DNA of 23,080 nt, taken from positions 1 to 23,080 of the forward strand of contig CABUMF010000030.1 in NCBI GenBank assembly GCA_902492655.1. The letters run 5' to 3'. Shown here one piece after another: positions 15,583 through 23,080 of the stretch. The position numbers were made by a program, and so were the translations under genes. The notes below the pieces were generated by a model. It made no database searches. It had not been told where the DNA came from and worked only from the letters and a program-made list of their open reading frames with translations. The stretch is from an uncultured Eubacteriales bacterium (GTDB lineage Bacteria > Bacillota > Clostridia > HGM11514). The stretch's first letter is position 1. Each line of letters starts with the position of its first letter.

Positions 15583-17953
15583 AAAATACCGAAACATAGG
15601 TATCTCTTTTTTTTGAATGATGCCTGTCATAAACCGCCCAAAGGGCAGGTCTTATATCGGCAGAGGCTTTAATTAGCATCTGCCATCTGAAAACATTGTT
15701 CACCTTTGAAACAAGGCAGGGAACGGGCTTCATGATTTCTATAATACCCTGTGTTCCCGTAAGCTCTGATTTTATCTCATTAATCCTTATGCCCACCGAG
15801 GAATTGTCGCTCCCCGATACTATAACCGTAAAAATCCTGCAAAAGGGAGGATAAACGGAAAATTTTCTGAGTGCTATTTCCTGCTTGTAAAACCCATTGT
15901 AGTCCTGCATCTTTGCAAACTCTATACAATCGTTTTCGGGAGAATAGGTTTGAATAACGGCTCTGCCGCGTCTGTCACCTCTCCCGGCTCTGCCGAGAAC
16001 CTGAGTTAAAAGGGAAAATGCCTTTTCCTCGGAATCGTATTCCCCTGAATTTAGCATCGTGTCCGCCGCCAAAACTCCCACAAGCGTAACTCCCGGGAAA
16101 TCAAGGCCCTTTGCGACCATTTGCGTTCCGAGCAGAATATCCGCCTTTTCATCCGAAAACCTTTGCAAAAGCTTTTTGTGGGATGATTTTTTTGCGGTCG
16201 TATCAATATCCATTCTTACAACGGACGCCTCCGGAAAAAGCCTGTTAATCTCATCCTCAACCCTTTGGGTTCCCGTCCCGAAATACTTGACATAGGAGCT
16301 TCCGCACTGAGGACATACATCTTTTGGAGTGGTTCTGTATCCGCAATAATGGCAAATAAGCTTATTGATTTTCGAGTGATATTTAAGCGATACCGAGCAA
16401 TTCGGGCAATCAAAAACATATCCGCACTTTCTGCACGAAATGAACGAGGAATGTCCCCTTCGGTTAATAAACAGAACGGTTTGTTCGCCGTTTTCTATAT
16501 TTTTTGAAATCTCGTACGCAAGCTTTCTTGAAAAAACCGATGTGTTTCCTTCCTCAAGCTCAATGCGCATATCCGCAATTTCAACGCTCGGAAGCGGAGC
16601 ACTGTTGTAGCGTTTTGACATCGAAAGGCGATTTTTGCAAAAATACACATCCGAAATGCGAGGAGTTGCGGATGCTTCAAGCAAAAGAGCCCCATACTGA
16701 CGGGCACGCATGAACGCAACCTCTCTTGCATCATATCTCGGTGAAACCTCGGAAACATAGCTGTCGTCATGCTGTTCGTCTATAATAATTACTCCTATGT
16801 TATCAAGCGGAGCAAAAACCGCAGAACGCGCACCGACTACAACTCTCACCTCGCCTCTTTTTATTCTCTGCCAATTATCGTACCTTTCACCGATAGAAAG
16901 ACCGCTGTGAAGAACCGCCACCATATCGCCGAATCTTGCGCCGAAACGCCGTATGGTCTGCGGAGTGAGTGATATTTCGGGCACAAGCATAATCGCATTC
17001 TTTCCCGATTCTATTGTATCGCCGATAATGCGGAGATATACCTCTGTTTTTCCGCTTCCCGTAACTCCCCGAAGCAAATATCTTCCCTTCTTACCCCAAA
17101 GCTCATCGAGAACGGTTTGCTGTTCATCTGTAAGCTTGGGCGGCACATCTGCTTCAAAAAGCTCGTTATCAATCCTGCTTATCGGGCGTTTGTACACATC
17201 CGTAATACCCTTTTTGCAAAGAGTGTCAAGCGAACCCTTGCCCGCATCCGCACTGTCAAGAAGCTCAGGGACGGACATTTCGCCCTCCGCCTCAAGTATG
17301 GCTAAAATTCTCATCTGTGCGGGGGCCTTCGAGGCGTTCTCCGCCATGTAAACCTCCAAAACATCGTAATCTGCCGCAATATATGCAACATTTTCGGTTT
17401 TTTCCGAGGTTGGAGAAAAACGCTTTTTTGAAACGGCAACAATACCCTTTTTTATCATTGCCGAAACTGCCTGACGGACATTTTTCCCGATTTGATGATT
17501 AAGCTCCGAAACAGTCGAAACACCGCCGTTCTGCATAAGAAATTCAAGCACGGCGGTCTGAATTACCGAGTTTTCCGTGAGCTTCACGGCATTTTCGGAA
17601 TTTATCAGAGTTACCGCTTCTTTAAATTTTATGTTACTGCCGGGCGGCATAAATAGCCTTAAAGCGCTGTAGTGTGTTGAAAAATATCTGTTTCTTATCC
17701 ATTCGGCAAGCTCCGTTTCAAGCTCGGAGCAAACCGGTGCGTCATCTAAAACAGATATGATTTCTTTTATATTTTCGGGCAAAACCTCGGTTATTTCCGA
17801 AACATCGGCAACAAAGCCGTCTACCTTTCTTCCGGCAAAGGGAACCTCAACCCGAACCCTCGGGAAAACCTTAATTCCATCTGGAATTTCATAATCAAAT
17901 ATTCTGTCAAGTGCATATGCGGAGGAATTTATATAAACCTTAGCATAACTCAT
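15581..17953 (-). CDS. priA: Primosomal protein N' (replication restart helicase PriA)
   Basis: A superfamily-2 3'-5' DNA helicase that recognises stalled forks and reloads the replisome. In the 790-residue protein, the N-terminal 3'-DNA-binding domain (1-~105) begins AKVYINSSAYALDRIFDYEI. Helicase motifs include GVTGSGKT (296-303, Walker A), DEQH (392-395, Walker B) and a SAT motif (SATPR, 428-432). A zinc-binding insert has eight Cys in four pairs: C507/C510, C516/C519, C534/C537 and C547/C550. Motif V-VI elements are GTQMVAKGLDFPGV and QVLGRAGRGDRRG. It overlaps the 3' end of coaBC by 14 bases and has only a weak SD (GGTGA). DEQH in place of the DEEH I remember from other PriA proteins is a change at the variable third position, so activity should be intact. 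Confidence 0.97.
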   Translation of the reverse strand: MSYAKVYINSSAYALDRIFDYEIPDGIKVFPRVRVEVPFAGRKVDGFVADVSEITEVLPENIKEIISVLDDAPVCSELETELAEWIRNRYFSTHYSALRLFMPPGSNIKFKEAVTLINSENAVKLTENSVIQTAVLEFLMQNGGVSTVSELNHQIGKNVRQAVSAMIKKGIVAVSKKRFSPTSEKTENVAYIAADYDVLEVYMAENASKAPAQMRILAILEAEGEMSVPELLDSADAGKGSLDTLCKKGITDVYKRPISRIDNELFEADVPPKLTDEQQTVLDELWGKKGRYLLRGVTGSGKTEVYLRIIGDTIESGKNAIMLVPEISLTPQTIRRFGARFGDMVAVLHSGLSIGERYDNWQRIKRGEVRVVVGARSAVFAPLDNIGVIIIDEQHDDSYVSEVSPRYDAREVAFMRARQYGALLLEASATPRISDVYFCKNRLSMSKRYNSAPLPSVEIADMRIELEEGNTSVFSRKLAYEISKNIENGEQTVLFINRRGHSSFISCRKCGYVFDCPNCSVSLKYHSKINKLICHYCGYRTTPKDVCPQCGSSYVKYFGTGTQRVEDEINRLFPEASVVRMDIDTTAKKSSHKKLLQRFSDEKADILLGTQMVAKGLDFPGVTLVGVLAADTMLNSGEYDSEEKAFSLLTQVLGRAGRGDRRGRAVIQTYSPENDCIEFAKMQDYNGFYKQEIALRKFSVYPPFCRIFTVIVSGSDNSSVGIRINEIKSELTGTQGIIEIMKPVPCLVSKVNNVFRWQMLIKASADIRPALWAVYDRHHSKKRDTYVSVF

Positions 17954-19130
17954 CGTTTGTCACCATATCAAGAAGCTTATCCGCCAAGGAAAGCTTACTC
18001 ATTTTCGGCAATGCTACGGATTTTCCGCTTCTGCCGAAAACGGTTACAACATTTGTATCTCCCGCAAATCCGGCACCTTCGTCGTTTATGTTGTTTGCGA
18101 CAATATAATCCGCATTTTTACGGTTCAGCTTGTCTACGGAATTTGCCTCCATATCCTTTGTTTCCATGGAGAAGCCGACAATTTTTGCTTTAAGCCCCAT
18201 ACCCCCGAGCTCTGCGAGAATATCGGGGTTTTTGGTTAATGTTACGGAGCCCATTTTATCCTTTTTGATTTTGTCCTTTGCAACCGTATCGGGTCTGAAA
18301 TCGCCAACTGCGGCAGCCTTTACGATAATATCCGCATCCTTTGCCAAAAGCATGACCTCACGATGCATATCAACTGCCGATTCCACATCAATTCTTTTTA
18401 CGCCAAAGGGGCAATCAAGCGAGGAAGGCCCCGAAACAAGCGTAACATCTGCACCTTTAAGATAAGCCGCACGCGCAATGGCGTATCCCATTTTCCCCGT
18501 CGAGCGGTTTGAAATAAACCGTACCGGATCTATTTTTTCCCTTGTGGGACCGGCGGTGACCAAAACTTTTTTTCCCAAAAGCGTCTTTGGCGTTACGGCA
18601 TAAATAATCTCCTCAAGGATATGCTCCACCGGGGCAAGATGTCCCTTCCCCTCATCGCCGCAGGCAAGCCTTCCCGAGGAGGGCTCAACAAAAAGAAAGC
18701 CTCTTTTTTTAAGCCTTTCGATATTCTCGGAAACTATCGGGTTTTCGTACATTCCCGTATTCATTGCGGGTGCAACTACAACAGGCGCTTTTGTTGCCAT
18801 AACGGTTGTTGAAACAAAATCATCCGCAATTCCGCAAGCAATCTTTCCTATTATATTTGCCGTTGCAGGAATAAGCACAACCGCATCAGCGCGTTTTGCA
18901 AGAGAAATATGCTCAACCTCATAGTTTTCCGGAGGCTCAAACATATCGCACGCAACATTGTGCCCCGTAAGCGTGCCGAGGGTAAGCGGCGTAATAAATT
19001 CGCACGCCGCCTTTGTCATCATGGTGTAGACGCTCGCTCCCGCCGTTTTAAGAAGGCTTATAAGCTCGCAAGCCTTATATGCGGCAATTCCGCCGCACAC
19101 CCCTACAAGAACCGTCTTTCCCTTAAGCAT
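17940..19130 (-). CDS. coaBC: Bifunctional phosphopantothenoylcysteine decarboxylase / phosphopantothenate-cysteine ligase
   Basis: Catalyses two successive steps of coenzyme A synthesis. With ATG at 19130 the protein has 396 residues. The N-terminal FMN-dependent CoaC part has H74, PAMNTGMYENP (121-131) and SSGRLACGDEG with catalytic C157. The C-terminal CoaB part starts around 187 with VLVTAGPTREKIDPVRFISN (N208) and RSTGKMGYAIA, and carries the lysine-rich KDKIKKDKMG near 285-294 (K289). The frame is open to 19160, but ATG 19130 is chosen because AGGAG (19137-19141) is six bases upstream. It overlaps the rpoZ stop by eight bases (ATGCTTAA), which suggests translational coupling. Confidence 0.96.
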   Translation of the reverse strand: MLKGKTVLVGVCGGIAAYKACELISLLKTAGASVYTMMTKAACEFITPLTLGTLTGHNVACDMFEPPENYEVEHISLAKRADAVVLIPATANIIGKIACGIADDFVSTTVMATKAPVVVAPAMNTGMYENPIVSENIERLKKRGFLFVEPSSGRLACGDEGKGHLAPVEHILEEIIYAVTPKTLLGKKVLVTAGPTREKIDPVRFISNRSTGKMGYAIARAAYLKGADVTLVSGPSSLDCPFGVKRIDVESAVDMHREVMLLAKDADIIVKAAAVGDFRPDTVAKDKIKKDKMGSVTLTKNPDILAELGGMGLKAKIVGFSMETKDMEANSVDKLNRKNADYIVANNINDEGAGFAGDTNVVTVFGRSGKSVALPKMSKLSLADKLLDMVTNDELC

Positions 19131-19356
19131 TTTCTTCTCCTGCTTCTTCTTCGGAAGCATCCTTATTTTCGGTTATTCTGATTTTTCCCTGATAGAGCTC
19201 ATTTGCGGCAATGGTAACTTCCTTATCGCTATCGCAAACAACGAGTTGCTCGGAGCCGAGAGAAATCTCTCTTGCACGCTTTGCAACGGCACATACCAAA
19301 GAATATCTGTTACCTACCACTTTGTCAAGTTCATTAATTGAAGGTTTAATCATCAT
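19123..19356 (-). CDS. rpoZ: DNA-directed RNA polymerase omega subunit
   Basis: A 77-residue small RNA polymerase subunit that helps assembly by chaperoning beta'. The conserved core is visible: INELDKVVGNRYSLVCAVAK, then RAREIS, and TIAANELYQGKIRI. The acidic tail (SEEEAGEENA) is variable in this family. Two adjacent ATG codons (19356 and 19353) can serve as start; AAGGAG lies about ten bases upstream, within the last codons of gmk. Its position immediately after gmk is conserved across Firmicutes and beyond. Confidence 0.93.
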   Translation of the reverse strand: MMIKPSINELDKVVGNRYSLVCAVAKRAREISLGSEQLVVCDSDKEVTIAANELYQGKIRITENKDASEEEAGEENA

Positions 19357-19363
19357 AATATCA

Positions 19364-19975
19364 CTACTCCTTTAAATCCCAAACATTTTGTAAGTATTCT
19401 TTATTTCTGCAAACTCTGATTTTTTCGGCATCGGCTATAATCTCAAGCTTGTCCGCCGCCAAATCGAGCTTGTCGTTAACAATTATGTAGTCATAGTTTG
19501 CACCGCGCTGAATTTCCCTATGCACCTCGCCTATTCTTTTTTCGATAACTTCGGGGCTTTCCGTACCTCTGCCGGTAAGCCTCTGCCTCAGTATATCGGG
19601 AGAAGGCGGAAGCACAAAAACCAAAATCGCATCCGGACATTTTTCCTTGACCTTGTACGCACCCTGAACCTCAATTTCCAAAATAACATCCCTGCCGTTT
19701 TTAATAGCTGTAATCGCAGGCTCTTTCGGCGTTCCGTAATAATTTCCGCAAAATTCGGCATATTCCAAAAAGCCGTCATCCTCAATCATTTTTTCAAACT
19801 GCTCTCGGGTTTTGAAAAAATAAGTCACTCCGTCCTCATCGCCCGGTCTTGGACTGCGGCTCGTAGCCGAAATTGACAAAAATGTTTCCGGTCTTCTTTT
19901 CATGTACTCGCTGCACACAGTACCCTTTCCGGCGCCCGACGGCCCCGAAACAATTAGCAAAACGCCTTTATTCAT
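19364..19975 (-). CDS. gmk: Guanylate kinase
   Basis: Phosphorylates GMP to GDP with ATP. The 203-residue protein starts MNKGVLLIVSGPSGAGKGT, with the P-loop at 11-19. It contains the GMP-binding segment ISATSRSPRPGDEDGVTYFF, then EYAEFCGNYYGTP, LEIEVQGA and RLTGRGTE (lid). The frame is open to 20092, but that extension overlaps remA. AGGAGG (19985-19990) is nine bases before ATG 19975 and only three before ATG 19981, so 19975 is preferred. The start overlaps the remA stop by eight bases (ATGAATAA). Confidence 0.96.
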   Translation of the reverse strand: MNKGVLLIVSGPSGAGKGTVCSEYMKRRPETFLSISATSRSPRPGDEDGVTYFFKTREQFEKMIEDDGFLEYAEFCGNYYGTPKEPAITAIKNGRDVILEIEVQGAYKVKEKCPDAILVFVLPPSPDILRQRLTGRGTESPEVIEKRIGEVHREIQRGANYDYIIVNDKLDLAADKLEIIADAEKIRVCRNKEYLQNVWDLKE

Positions 19976-20216
19976 CGTCATTTGCCTCCTGCATTCGTGC
20001 CGCAACCGTTTCCGGCTGCACCGCTGACAGAATAACATGGTCGCTGTCCATGATAATAACCGCACGGGTACGCCTTCCGTAGGTTGCATCAATAAGCATA
20101 CCGCTGTCGCGTGCCTCCTGAATTATACGCTTAATCGGCGCTGATTCCGGACTTACTATTGTTATAAGTCGATTTGCCGAAATCATGTTTCCGAATCCAA
20201 TATTAATCAGCTTCAT
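19968..20216 (-). CDS. remA: RemA family DNA-binding regulator (DUF370)
   Basis: An 82-residue protein very close to B. subtilis RemA, which activates extracellular-matrix operons and forms multimeric DNA-binding assemblies. Conserved segments are INIGFGNMISANRLITIVSP, SAPIKRIIQEARDSGMLIDA and TYGRRTRAVIIMDSDHVILS. Start at ATG 20216 is supported by AGGGG seven bases upstream, built on the yicC stop (TAGGGG); the longer frame to 20234 overlaps yicC. The yicC-remA-gmk order is the usual Firmicutes order. A biofilm role here is inference by homology; in many Clostridia the regulon is unknown. Confidence 0.93.
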   Translation of the reverse strand: MKLINIGFGNMISANRLITIVSPESAPIKRIIQEARDSGMLIDATYGRRTRAVIIMDSDHVILSAVQPETVAARMQEANDDE

Positions 20217-20226
20217 ACCGTCACCC

Positions 20227-21105
20227 CTACTCAATATTCTGAATCTGCTCTCTTATCTTTTCAAGCTCGCTTTTTACATCTATAACAATCCTTGAAATCT
20301 CAATATTGTTTGCCTTAGAGCCTGTTGTGTTGATTTCCCTGTTCATTTCCTGCAAGATAAAATCAAGCTTTTTGCCGACCGGAGCATCCGATTCCAGCGT
20401 TTTTGAAAATTCCTTTATATGGCTTTTAAGCCTTACCGTTTCCTCGTCAATCGCGGCTTTATCGGCAAAAATCGCAACCTCCGTCAAAACCCTTGAGCGG
20501 TCAAATTCCGCATTTCCCAAAAGGTCCTCGATTTTCTGCTCGAGATTTTCTCTGTATTCCTTGACAACCTCGGGCTCGATTTTCTCAATAAGCGCAACAT
20601 TTTCGGAAATCTTATCAAGCTTTTCTTCAATATCCCTTTTAAGCCGTTCGCCCTCACGCTTTCTCATACCCACATAGGACTGCATAACCTCGTCAAGCAC
20701 TTCCTTAACCGAGTTTTTGAGAAGCTCCTCGTCCTCCTCAACTCTCTCAAAGCTGAATACATCGGAATTTCTCGCAACGGAGGAAACCGAAATATCATCT
20801 TTAAGCGAAAATTCGTCTCTTAGCTCCTTCAGTGCGGCAACATAGCTTTCTGCATATGCTCTGTTCAGCGACACAAGCGACTCATCGCCGTCCGGCTTAT
20901 CTATCCTGATAAAAACATCGACCTTTCCTCGGCTGATATAGCCTTTAAGATATTCCCTCACAAAATCCTCTAAGAATGCATAGTATCTCGGAAGCTTTAT
21001 AGAAAAATCCGCAAATCTGTTGTTTACACTTTTAAGCTCTATATTGATACGGTATCCGCCGACTTCTTTTTCGCATCTTCCGTATCCGGTCATACTCTGA
21101 AGCAT
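20227..21105 (-). CDS. yicC: YicC/YloC family endoribonuclease
   Basis: A 292-residue cytoplasmic protein. It has the N-terminal YicC domain (SMTGYGRCEKEVGGYRINIE, SVNNRFADFSIKLP, RGKVDVFIRID), a Glu/Lys-rich helical middle (~130-200, coiled-coil-like), and the C-terminal DUF1732 signature (DFILQEMNREINTTGSKANN, then IDVKSELEKIREQIQNIE). Recent work describes the family as endoribonucleases involved in mRNA/sRNA turnover. The ATG at 21105 has GGAG (21115-21118) nine bases upstream; the in-frame ATG at 21132 lacks a good SD. First gene of the long operon, preceded by the promoter at 21152-21179. Confidence 0.94.
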   Translation of the reverse strand: MLQSMTGYGRCEKEVGGYRINIELKSVNNRFADFSIKLPRYYAFLEDFVREYLKGYISRGKVDVFIRIDKPDGDESLVSLNRAYAESYVAALKELRDEFSLKDDISVSSVARNSDVFSFERVEEDEELLKNSVKEVLDEVMQSYVGMRKREGERLKRDIEEKLDKISENVALIEKIEPEVVKEYRENLEQKIEDLLGNAEFDRSRVLTEVAIFADKAAIDEETVRLKSHIKEFSKTLESDAPVGKKLDFILQEMNREINTTGSKANNIEISRIVIDVKSELEKIREQIQNIE

Positions 21106-21151
21106 AATCTTAATCTCCAATCTGAATTTCAATACAATTACTCTATTATAT

Positions 21152-21179
21152 ATTTTAACATTTTTTTCGATAATGTCAA
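21152..21179 (-). promoter_or_regulatory. Sigma-A-like promoter of the yicC-rpe operon
   Basis: On the minus strand, a perfect TTGACA (-35, 21174-21179) and TAAAAT (-10, 21152-21157) are separated by 16 bases. The predicted start is near 21145, leaving a leader of about 40 bases. A TATAAT at 21145-21150 is too far (23 bases) from this -35. Confidence 0.7.
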
Positions 21180-21187
21180 TTAAAAAA

Positions 21188-21216
21188 TTGATTTTTTATT
21201 AAATATAAGGTATAAT
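21188..21216 (+). promoter_or_regulatory. Sigma-A-like promoter of rqcH
   Basis: TTGATT (21188-21193) and perfect TATAAT (21211-21216) with a 17-base spacer. The predicted start is near 21223, about 40 bases before the rqcH ATG. Its -35 is only eight bases from the -35 of the divergent yicC promoter. Confidence 0.75.
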
Positions 21217-21261
21217 ATTTTTAAATCGCTTAAATTTTTGGCAGAAAGGGCAATAAAAACC

Positions 21262-22974
21262 ATGGCACTTGACGGAATTGTGATAAAAAATATCGTTTGC
21301 GAGCTCGAAAGAGAGCTTTGCGGTTCAAGAGTTGATAAAATATACCAACCCGAAAGGGATGAGCTTACCATAGTTTTCCCCGAGGGCAGACTTACTCTCT
21401 CTGTAAACCCCGGCACGGCGAGGGTGTGCCTTTGCGATTCAAAAAAGGAAAATCCGCAAAACGCTCCCATGTTTTGTATGCTTCTTCGCAAGCACCTTAT
21501 TCCCTCCAGACTTTTCAGGGTTTATCAGCAGGGCTTTGAACGAATAATCGTAATGGAATTTGATGCAAGAAATGAAATGGGAGATAATGTAAAAAAGAAG
21601 CTTATATGCGAGCTCATGGGAAAGCACAGCAATATAATTCTGACCGATGCGGACGGGAGAATTATTGACAGCATAAAGCATATAGATGTGTCCGTGAGCA
21701 GTATAAGGCAAATTCTTCCGGGGCTGATGTACGAAGGTGCTCCCACGCAGAATAAGAAAAATCCCATGGAGGTAACCGAGGAAGATATTAAAGCTACTCT
21801 TTCGGCATTTGACGGCTCCGTCCCCTCGGATAAGGCACTTTTGGATTCGTTTTCGGGGCTGTCCCCTCTTGCGTGCCGAGAAATTGCATACAGGGCAACG
21901 GGAAGCTGCGATACTCCTCTTGCAAATGCGGTCGGTATCGAAAAAGCCGCAAAGGATTTTTTCGATGATATAAAGGAATGCCGCTTCACTCCCTGCACCG
22001 TATATGTAAACGGGGAGAAAATCGAATTTGCTTCCTTTGTTCCAAAGCAATACGAAAGCTCTGCAAGCATTGAAAAATCAGATTCAGTAAGCAGTCTTCT
22101 GGAGTCCTTTTATGAAGGGCGTGACCGCGAAGCAAGGCAAAAGCAAAGGACAGCGGCGGTTGCAAAGCTCGTTGCAAATCTGATTGCACACGCATCGAAA
22201 AAAATCAATATTTACAAAAAGACTCTCAAAGACTCGGAGGAACGCGAAAAATTCAAATTAAAGGGCGACCTTCTAATGGCAAATCTGTACAGGCTCAAGG
22301 GCGGAGAAAGCAGTATCACGGTTGAAAACTTTTATGACGAAAGCAATCCCGAAATCAAAATAACTCTCGACCCTCAAAAATCGCCTGCGCAGAACGCACA
22401 AAGGCTTTATGAAAAATACAACAAGCTTAAAACAGCCGGAGAGGTTGCGGCGGAAATGCTTCAAAAAACAGAGGAGGAGCTGACTTATCTTCTTTCCGTT
22501 CAGCAATTTATAACCGAAATCAAAACCTCGTCCGACCTTTCTCAGATTAAGGAAGAGCTGAGAGAATGCGGGTATATTAAGAAAAGAAAAGACAAGCAAA
22601 AACCTCAAAAGGCAAAGCCTATGGAATTTCTGAGCCGTGACGGCTTTACGATAATAGTCGGCAAAAATAACATTCAAAACGATTATGTTACATTTAAGCT
22701 TTCGAGAAGCCGCGATATATGGCTTCACACAAAAAACATACCCGGCTCTCACACTCTTATTGTAAGAGGCGAGGCGGATGAAATCCCCGATTCAACCATA
22801 ATAGAAGCCGCAAATATATGCGCCGCACATTCAAAGGCAAAAGACGGCGTAAAGGTCCCCGTTGACTTTACGGAGATTAAAAATGTCAAAAAAATAGCGG
22901 GCGCCAAGCCCGGAATGGTTATTTATGATAACTATAACACCGTATATGTAACCCCGACAGACTACTTAAAATAG
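21262..22974 (+). CDS. rqcH: Rqc2/NEMF homolog RqcH (ribosome-associated quality control; FbpA-type NFACT protein)
   Basis: Binds stalled 50S-peptidyl-tRNA complexes and directs C-terminal alanine tailing of the nascent chain; older annotation is fibronectin-binding protein. The 570-residue protein has an NFACT-N domain (1-~160: MALDGIVIKNIVCELEREL, KIYQPERDEL, PMFCMLLRKHL, GKHSNIIL), a helix-hairpin-helix-like segment (~165-210) and a long charged helical coiled-coil region (~270-430). The NFACT-R/DUF814 domain follows (~445-560: GFTIIVGKNNIQNDYVTFKL, SRDIWLHTKNIPGSHTLIV). E93-R94 (QQGFERII) align with the tRNA-contacting D97-R98 of B. subtilis RqcH. ATG 21262 is preferred to an upstream TTG (21238) and has SD AGAAAGGG at 21243-21250. 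It is divergent from yicC, as yloA is in B. subtilis. Confidence 0.94.
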   Translation: MALDGIVIKNIVCELERELCGSRVDKIYQPERDELTIVFPEGRLTLSVNPGTARVCLCDSKKENPQNAPMFCMLLRKHLIPSRLFRVYQQGFERIIVMEFDARNEMGDNVKKKLICELMGKHSNIILTDADGRIIDSIKHIDVSVSSIRQILPGLMYEGAPTQNKKNPMEVTEEDIKATLSAFDGSVPSDKALLDSFSGLSPLACREIAYRATGSCDTPLANAVGIEKAAKDFFDDIKECRFTPCTVYVNGEKIEFASFVPKQYESSASIEKSDSVSSLLESFYEGRDREARQKQRTAAVAKLVANLIAHASKKINIYKKTLKDSEEREKFKLKGDLLMANLYRLKGGESSITVENFYDESNPEIKITLDPQKSPAQNAQRLYEKYNKLKTAGEVAAEMLQKTEEELTYLLSVQQFITEIKTSSDLSQIKEELRECGYIKKRKDKQKPQKAKPMEFLSRDGFTIIVGKNNIQNDYVTFKLSRSRDIWLHTKNIPGSHTLIVRGEADEIPDSTIIEAANICAAHSKAKDGVKVPVDFTEIKNVKKIAGAKPGMVIYDNYNTVYVTPTDYLK

Positions 22975-22975
22975 C

Positions 22976-23017
22976 AAAAATCGGCGCAACCGATGCTCTC
23001 GGCTGTGCCGATTTTTT
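22976..23017 (+). terminator. Strong intrinsic terminator after rqcH, probably bidirectional
   Basis: A hairpin starts directly after the rqcH TAG. AATCGGCgCA pairs with TGtGCCGATT (one G-T wobble), and an inner CCGA/TCGG stem closes a TGCTC loop. A run of six T follows on the plus strand; the A-run before the stem supplies the U-tract for the opposite strand. Confidence 0.85.
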
Positions 23018-23080
23018 AGCTGTCTGCGTCTTCTGAAAGAGCCTCTATGTAAAAGCTTACGGGTCTGAACCCGTCATTAC
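23016..23080 (-). CDS. 3' end of an unidentified convergent gene (partial)
   Basis: The minus strand carries about 20 open codons ending NDGFRPVSFYIEALSEDADS and then TAA at 23016-23018. The stop abuts the bidirectional terminator, which is what a real convergent gene end would show. Too little is present to name a family; all of the 5' part lies beyond the window edge. Confidence 0.5.
   Translation of the reverse strand, partial: NDGFRPVSFYIEALSEDADS

Noticed and set aside
16766..16777. DEQH Walker B in PriA as a possible inactivating change
   Set aside because: DExH motifs tolerate variation at the third position and all other helicase and zinc motifs are intact.
19976..20092. N-terminal extension of gmk
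   Set aside because: Overlaps remA in another frame, does not look like guanylate kinase, and a good SD supports ATG 19975.
21439..22050. 203-codon minus-strand open frame inside rqcH
   Set aside because: Antisense to a well-supported NFACT protein; no SD and no domain features.

Overview
The window looks like a chromosomal segment from an anaerobic Firmicute of the class Clostridia. Evidence: low-to-moderate GC content, strong AGGAGG-type ribosome binding sites, an S-layer-homology surface protein, cohesin- and dockerin-like domains, and a housekeeping gene order close to the Bacillus subtilis yloA-yloC-remA-gmk-...-prkC-rsgA-rpe region. I cannot name genus or species. No tRNA, rRNA, CRISPR array, insertion sequence or phage gene was seen, and no gene-free gap exceeds 300 bases.

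Left part (1-6892), all on the minus strand. In transcription order there is a candidate promoter (6865-6892), then: a small secreted Ig-like protein with a C-terminal dockerin; an 888-residue secreted protein with an N-terminal cohesin-like domain, Ig-like repeats and three C-terminal SLH repeats; a 415-residue secreted protein with a cohesin-like domain, an Ig-like domain and a duplicated copper-amine-oxidase-N-like module; a cytoplasmic GH130 glycoside phosphorylase/hydrolase; and a secreted right-handed beta-helix protein cut off by the window start. This reads as a surface polysaccharide-handling locus, with possible cohesin-dockerin assembly at the cell wall followed by intracellular processing of oligosaccharides. 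A strong hairpin between the second and third genes may tune relative expression.

Middle part (6998-21105), all minus strand and very tightly packed: yicC, remA, gmk, rpoZ, coaBC, priA, def, fmt, a YugP-type membrane zinc peptidase, rsmB, rlmN, stp (PP2C phosphatase), prkC (PASTA kinase), rsgA, rpe. Junctions overlap or are at most 11 bases apart, and several stop codons lie inside the next gene's Shine-Dalgarno sequence, so translational coupling through the operon is likely. The genes serve RNA turnover, nucleotide and coenzyme A synthesis, replication restart, formyl-methionine processing, rRNA modification, Ser/Thr phospho-signalling, ribosome assembly and the pentose phosphate pathway. 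A sigma-A-like promoter (TTGACA-16-TAAAAT) precedes yicC.

Right part (21188-23080): rqcH (ribosome quality control, NEMF/FbpA family) is divergent on the plus strand with its own promoter (TTGATT-17-TATAAT). It ends in a strong, probably bidirectional terminator that also serves a convergent minus-strand gene, of which only the last ~20 codons are in the window.

The housekeeping block is ordinary Firmicutes biology. The less ordinary material is the cohesin/dockerin/SLH locus at the left.
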